From Stutzerimonas stutzeri SDM-LAC (GTDB lineage: Bacteria > Pseudomonadota > Gammaproteobacteria > Pseudomonadales > Pseudomonadaceae), in NCBI RefSeq assembly GCF_000235745.1, contig NZ_AGSX01000192.1, positions 1-46,783 of the forward strand: a DNA stretch of 46,783 bases, in the 5' to 3' direction. A model generated the notes under the pieces. The model saw nothing but the letters and a program-made list of their open reading frames with translations, had not been told where the DNA came from and ran no database searches. Below, piece by piece: positions 45,947 to 46,783 of this stretch (positions are counted from its first letter, which is position 1; each line of letters opens with the position of its first letter). Both the position numbers and the translations under genes were made by a program.

Positions 45947-46755
45947 TGAAAAAGCAATTTGCTGCATTGATTCTCGCACTGGTGCCGGCCTTTGGTTTCG
46001 CGGCTGGTGGTGGCGTTCATCTGGATGAAGTCGATGTCGATCTGACTGATAAGGTCGCGTTGCAGGATGGTCTGCAGACCTTTACCAACTACTGCATGGG
46101 CTGCCACAGCGCGCAGTACCAGCGGTACGAGCGGGTTGCGACGGATCTGGATATTCCCGCAGAGATCATGCTCGACAATATCGTCTTCACTGGCGCCAAG
46201 ATCGGCGATCACATGAAGATCGGCATGACTCCGGATGATGCCAAGACCTGGTTTGGTGCAGCTCCGCCGGACCTGACGCTGGTCGCGCGAGTGCGTGGAA
46301 ACGATTGGTTGTACACCTACCTGCGCAGTTTCTACGAAGATCCTGCTCGTCCATATGGAGTCAACAACACGGTATTCCCGAACGTCGGCATGCCGCACGT
46401 GCTGGCACCGCTGCAGGGGCGCCAGGTGTTGCCCGGTACGCTTCCCGAGGGCGAGTCGGTGGCGTGCAAGCAGGTTCAGGTTGTCGAAGACGGTCGCAAG
46501 CAGTTCGACCCGCTGACTGGCACACCGATCACGCACGAAGACTGCCATGCCATGACGGTTGTTCCGGGTACCGGTGAGCTTAGCGAGGCTGAATACGACG
46601 AGAAGATCAAAAACCTGGTGACCTTCCTCGCGTACTCGGCGAATCCGGTCAAGCTGGAGAGCCAGCGCATTGGTACTTATGTACTGCTGTTCCTGGCGTT
46701 CTTCTTCGTATTTGCCTATCTGCTCAAGCGGGAATATTGGAAAGACGTCCACTGA
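45946..46755 (+). CDS. petC: Cytochrome c1 of the bc1 complex
   Basis: Cytochrome c1 accepts electrons from the Rieske protein and passes them to soluble cytochrome c. The 269-residue protein has a signal peptide (about residues 1-19, ending G-F-A-A-G), the heme c motif C50-M-G-C53-H54, and a C-terminal membrane anchor (about 246-263) followed by K-R-E-Y-W-K. The ATG overlaps the petB stop (TGATG). The gene is complete, with 28 bases of window left after it, in which I see nothing. Confidence 0.96.
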   Translation: MKKQFAALILALVPAFGFAAGGGVHLDEVDVDLTDKVALQDGLQTFTNYCMGCHSAQYQRYERVATDLDIPAEIMLDNIVFTGAKIGDHMKIGMTPDDAKTWFGAAPPDLTLVARVRGNDWLYTYLRSFYEDPARPYGVNNTVFPNVGMPHVLAPLQGRQVLPGTLPEGESVACKQVQVVEDGRKQFDPLTGTPITHEDCHAMTVVPGTGELSEAEYDEKIKNLVTFLAYSANPVKLESQRIGTYVLLFLAFFFVFAYLLKREYWKDVH

Positions 46756-46783
46756 TTTCTCGCTTGTTTGTTGTACCCCGCGG

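Overview
The window looks like chromosome from a Pseudomonas-type gammaproteobacterium, most likely the Stutzerimonas (Pseudomonas) stutzeri group. This rests on the high G+C content, the close match of nearly every protein to Pseudomonas families, and gene blocks in the order known from P. aeruginosa: mreCD-maf-rng-yhdP-nit-tldD-yjgA-pmbA, then ptsO-rapZ-ptsN-hpf-rpoN-lptBAC-kdsCD, mlaFEDCB-ibaG-murA-hisGDC-algW-nif3-cysD-cysNC, pilA/pilBCD-coaE-yacG, and rplM-rpsI-petABC. The species assignment is inference. I see no rRNA, tRNA, CRISPR array, prophage or insertion sequence.

Region 1 (1-11.9 kb, mostly +) holds cell-shape genes (mreC, cut at its start by the window edge, and mreD), a Maf pyrophosphatase, RNase G, the giant AsmA-like YhdP, a nitrilase-family amidase, and the TldD/PmbA protease halves, which are separated by yjgA on the other strand. 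Region 2 (12.0-19.2 kb, all -) couples lipopolysaccharide precursor synthesis (kdsD, kdsC) and transport (lptC, lptA, lptB) to sigma-54 (rpoN), the ribosome hibernation factor hpf, the nitrogen phosphotransferase proteins (ptsN, ptsO) and rapZ. Region 3 (19.3-28.1 kb, +) is the Mla phospholipid transport operon, with a PsiE-family membrane gene at its end, followed by ibaG, murA and three histidine genes. Region 4 (28.3-33.6 kb) has the periplasmic protease algW, a NIF3-family gene and the sulfate-activation operon cysD-cysNC.

Region 5 (33.7-39.8 kb) is a type IV pilus locus. The pilin gene pilA and a Wzy/PglL-like ligase (probable pilin glycosylase, tfpO) lie on the minus strand, and pilB-pilC-pilD diverge on the plus strand. 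pilA has a near-consensus sigma-54 promoter and pilB a good sigma-70 promoter. The ligase gene is strikingly A+T-rich beside its neighbours and the pilin ends in serine, as expected for a pilin modified at its C-terminus. Region 6 (39.9-46.8 kb) has coaE, yacG, an orphan CbiM-like membrane protein, an aldo/keto reductase, the rplM-rpsI ribosomal operon and the cytochrome bc1 operon petABC.

Almost everything is core genome. I found no convincing new multi-gene system. The best leads are the pilin/ligase cassette, a leftward terminator-like pair with no obvious gene between pilD and coaE, twin palindromes upstream of cysD, the PsiE-family gene coupled to the Mla operon, a terminator fused to a promoter before ibaG, and several REP-like palindromic elements.
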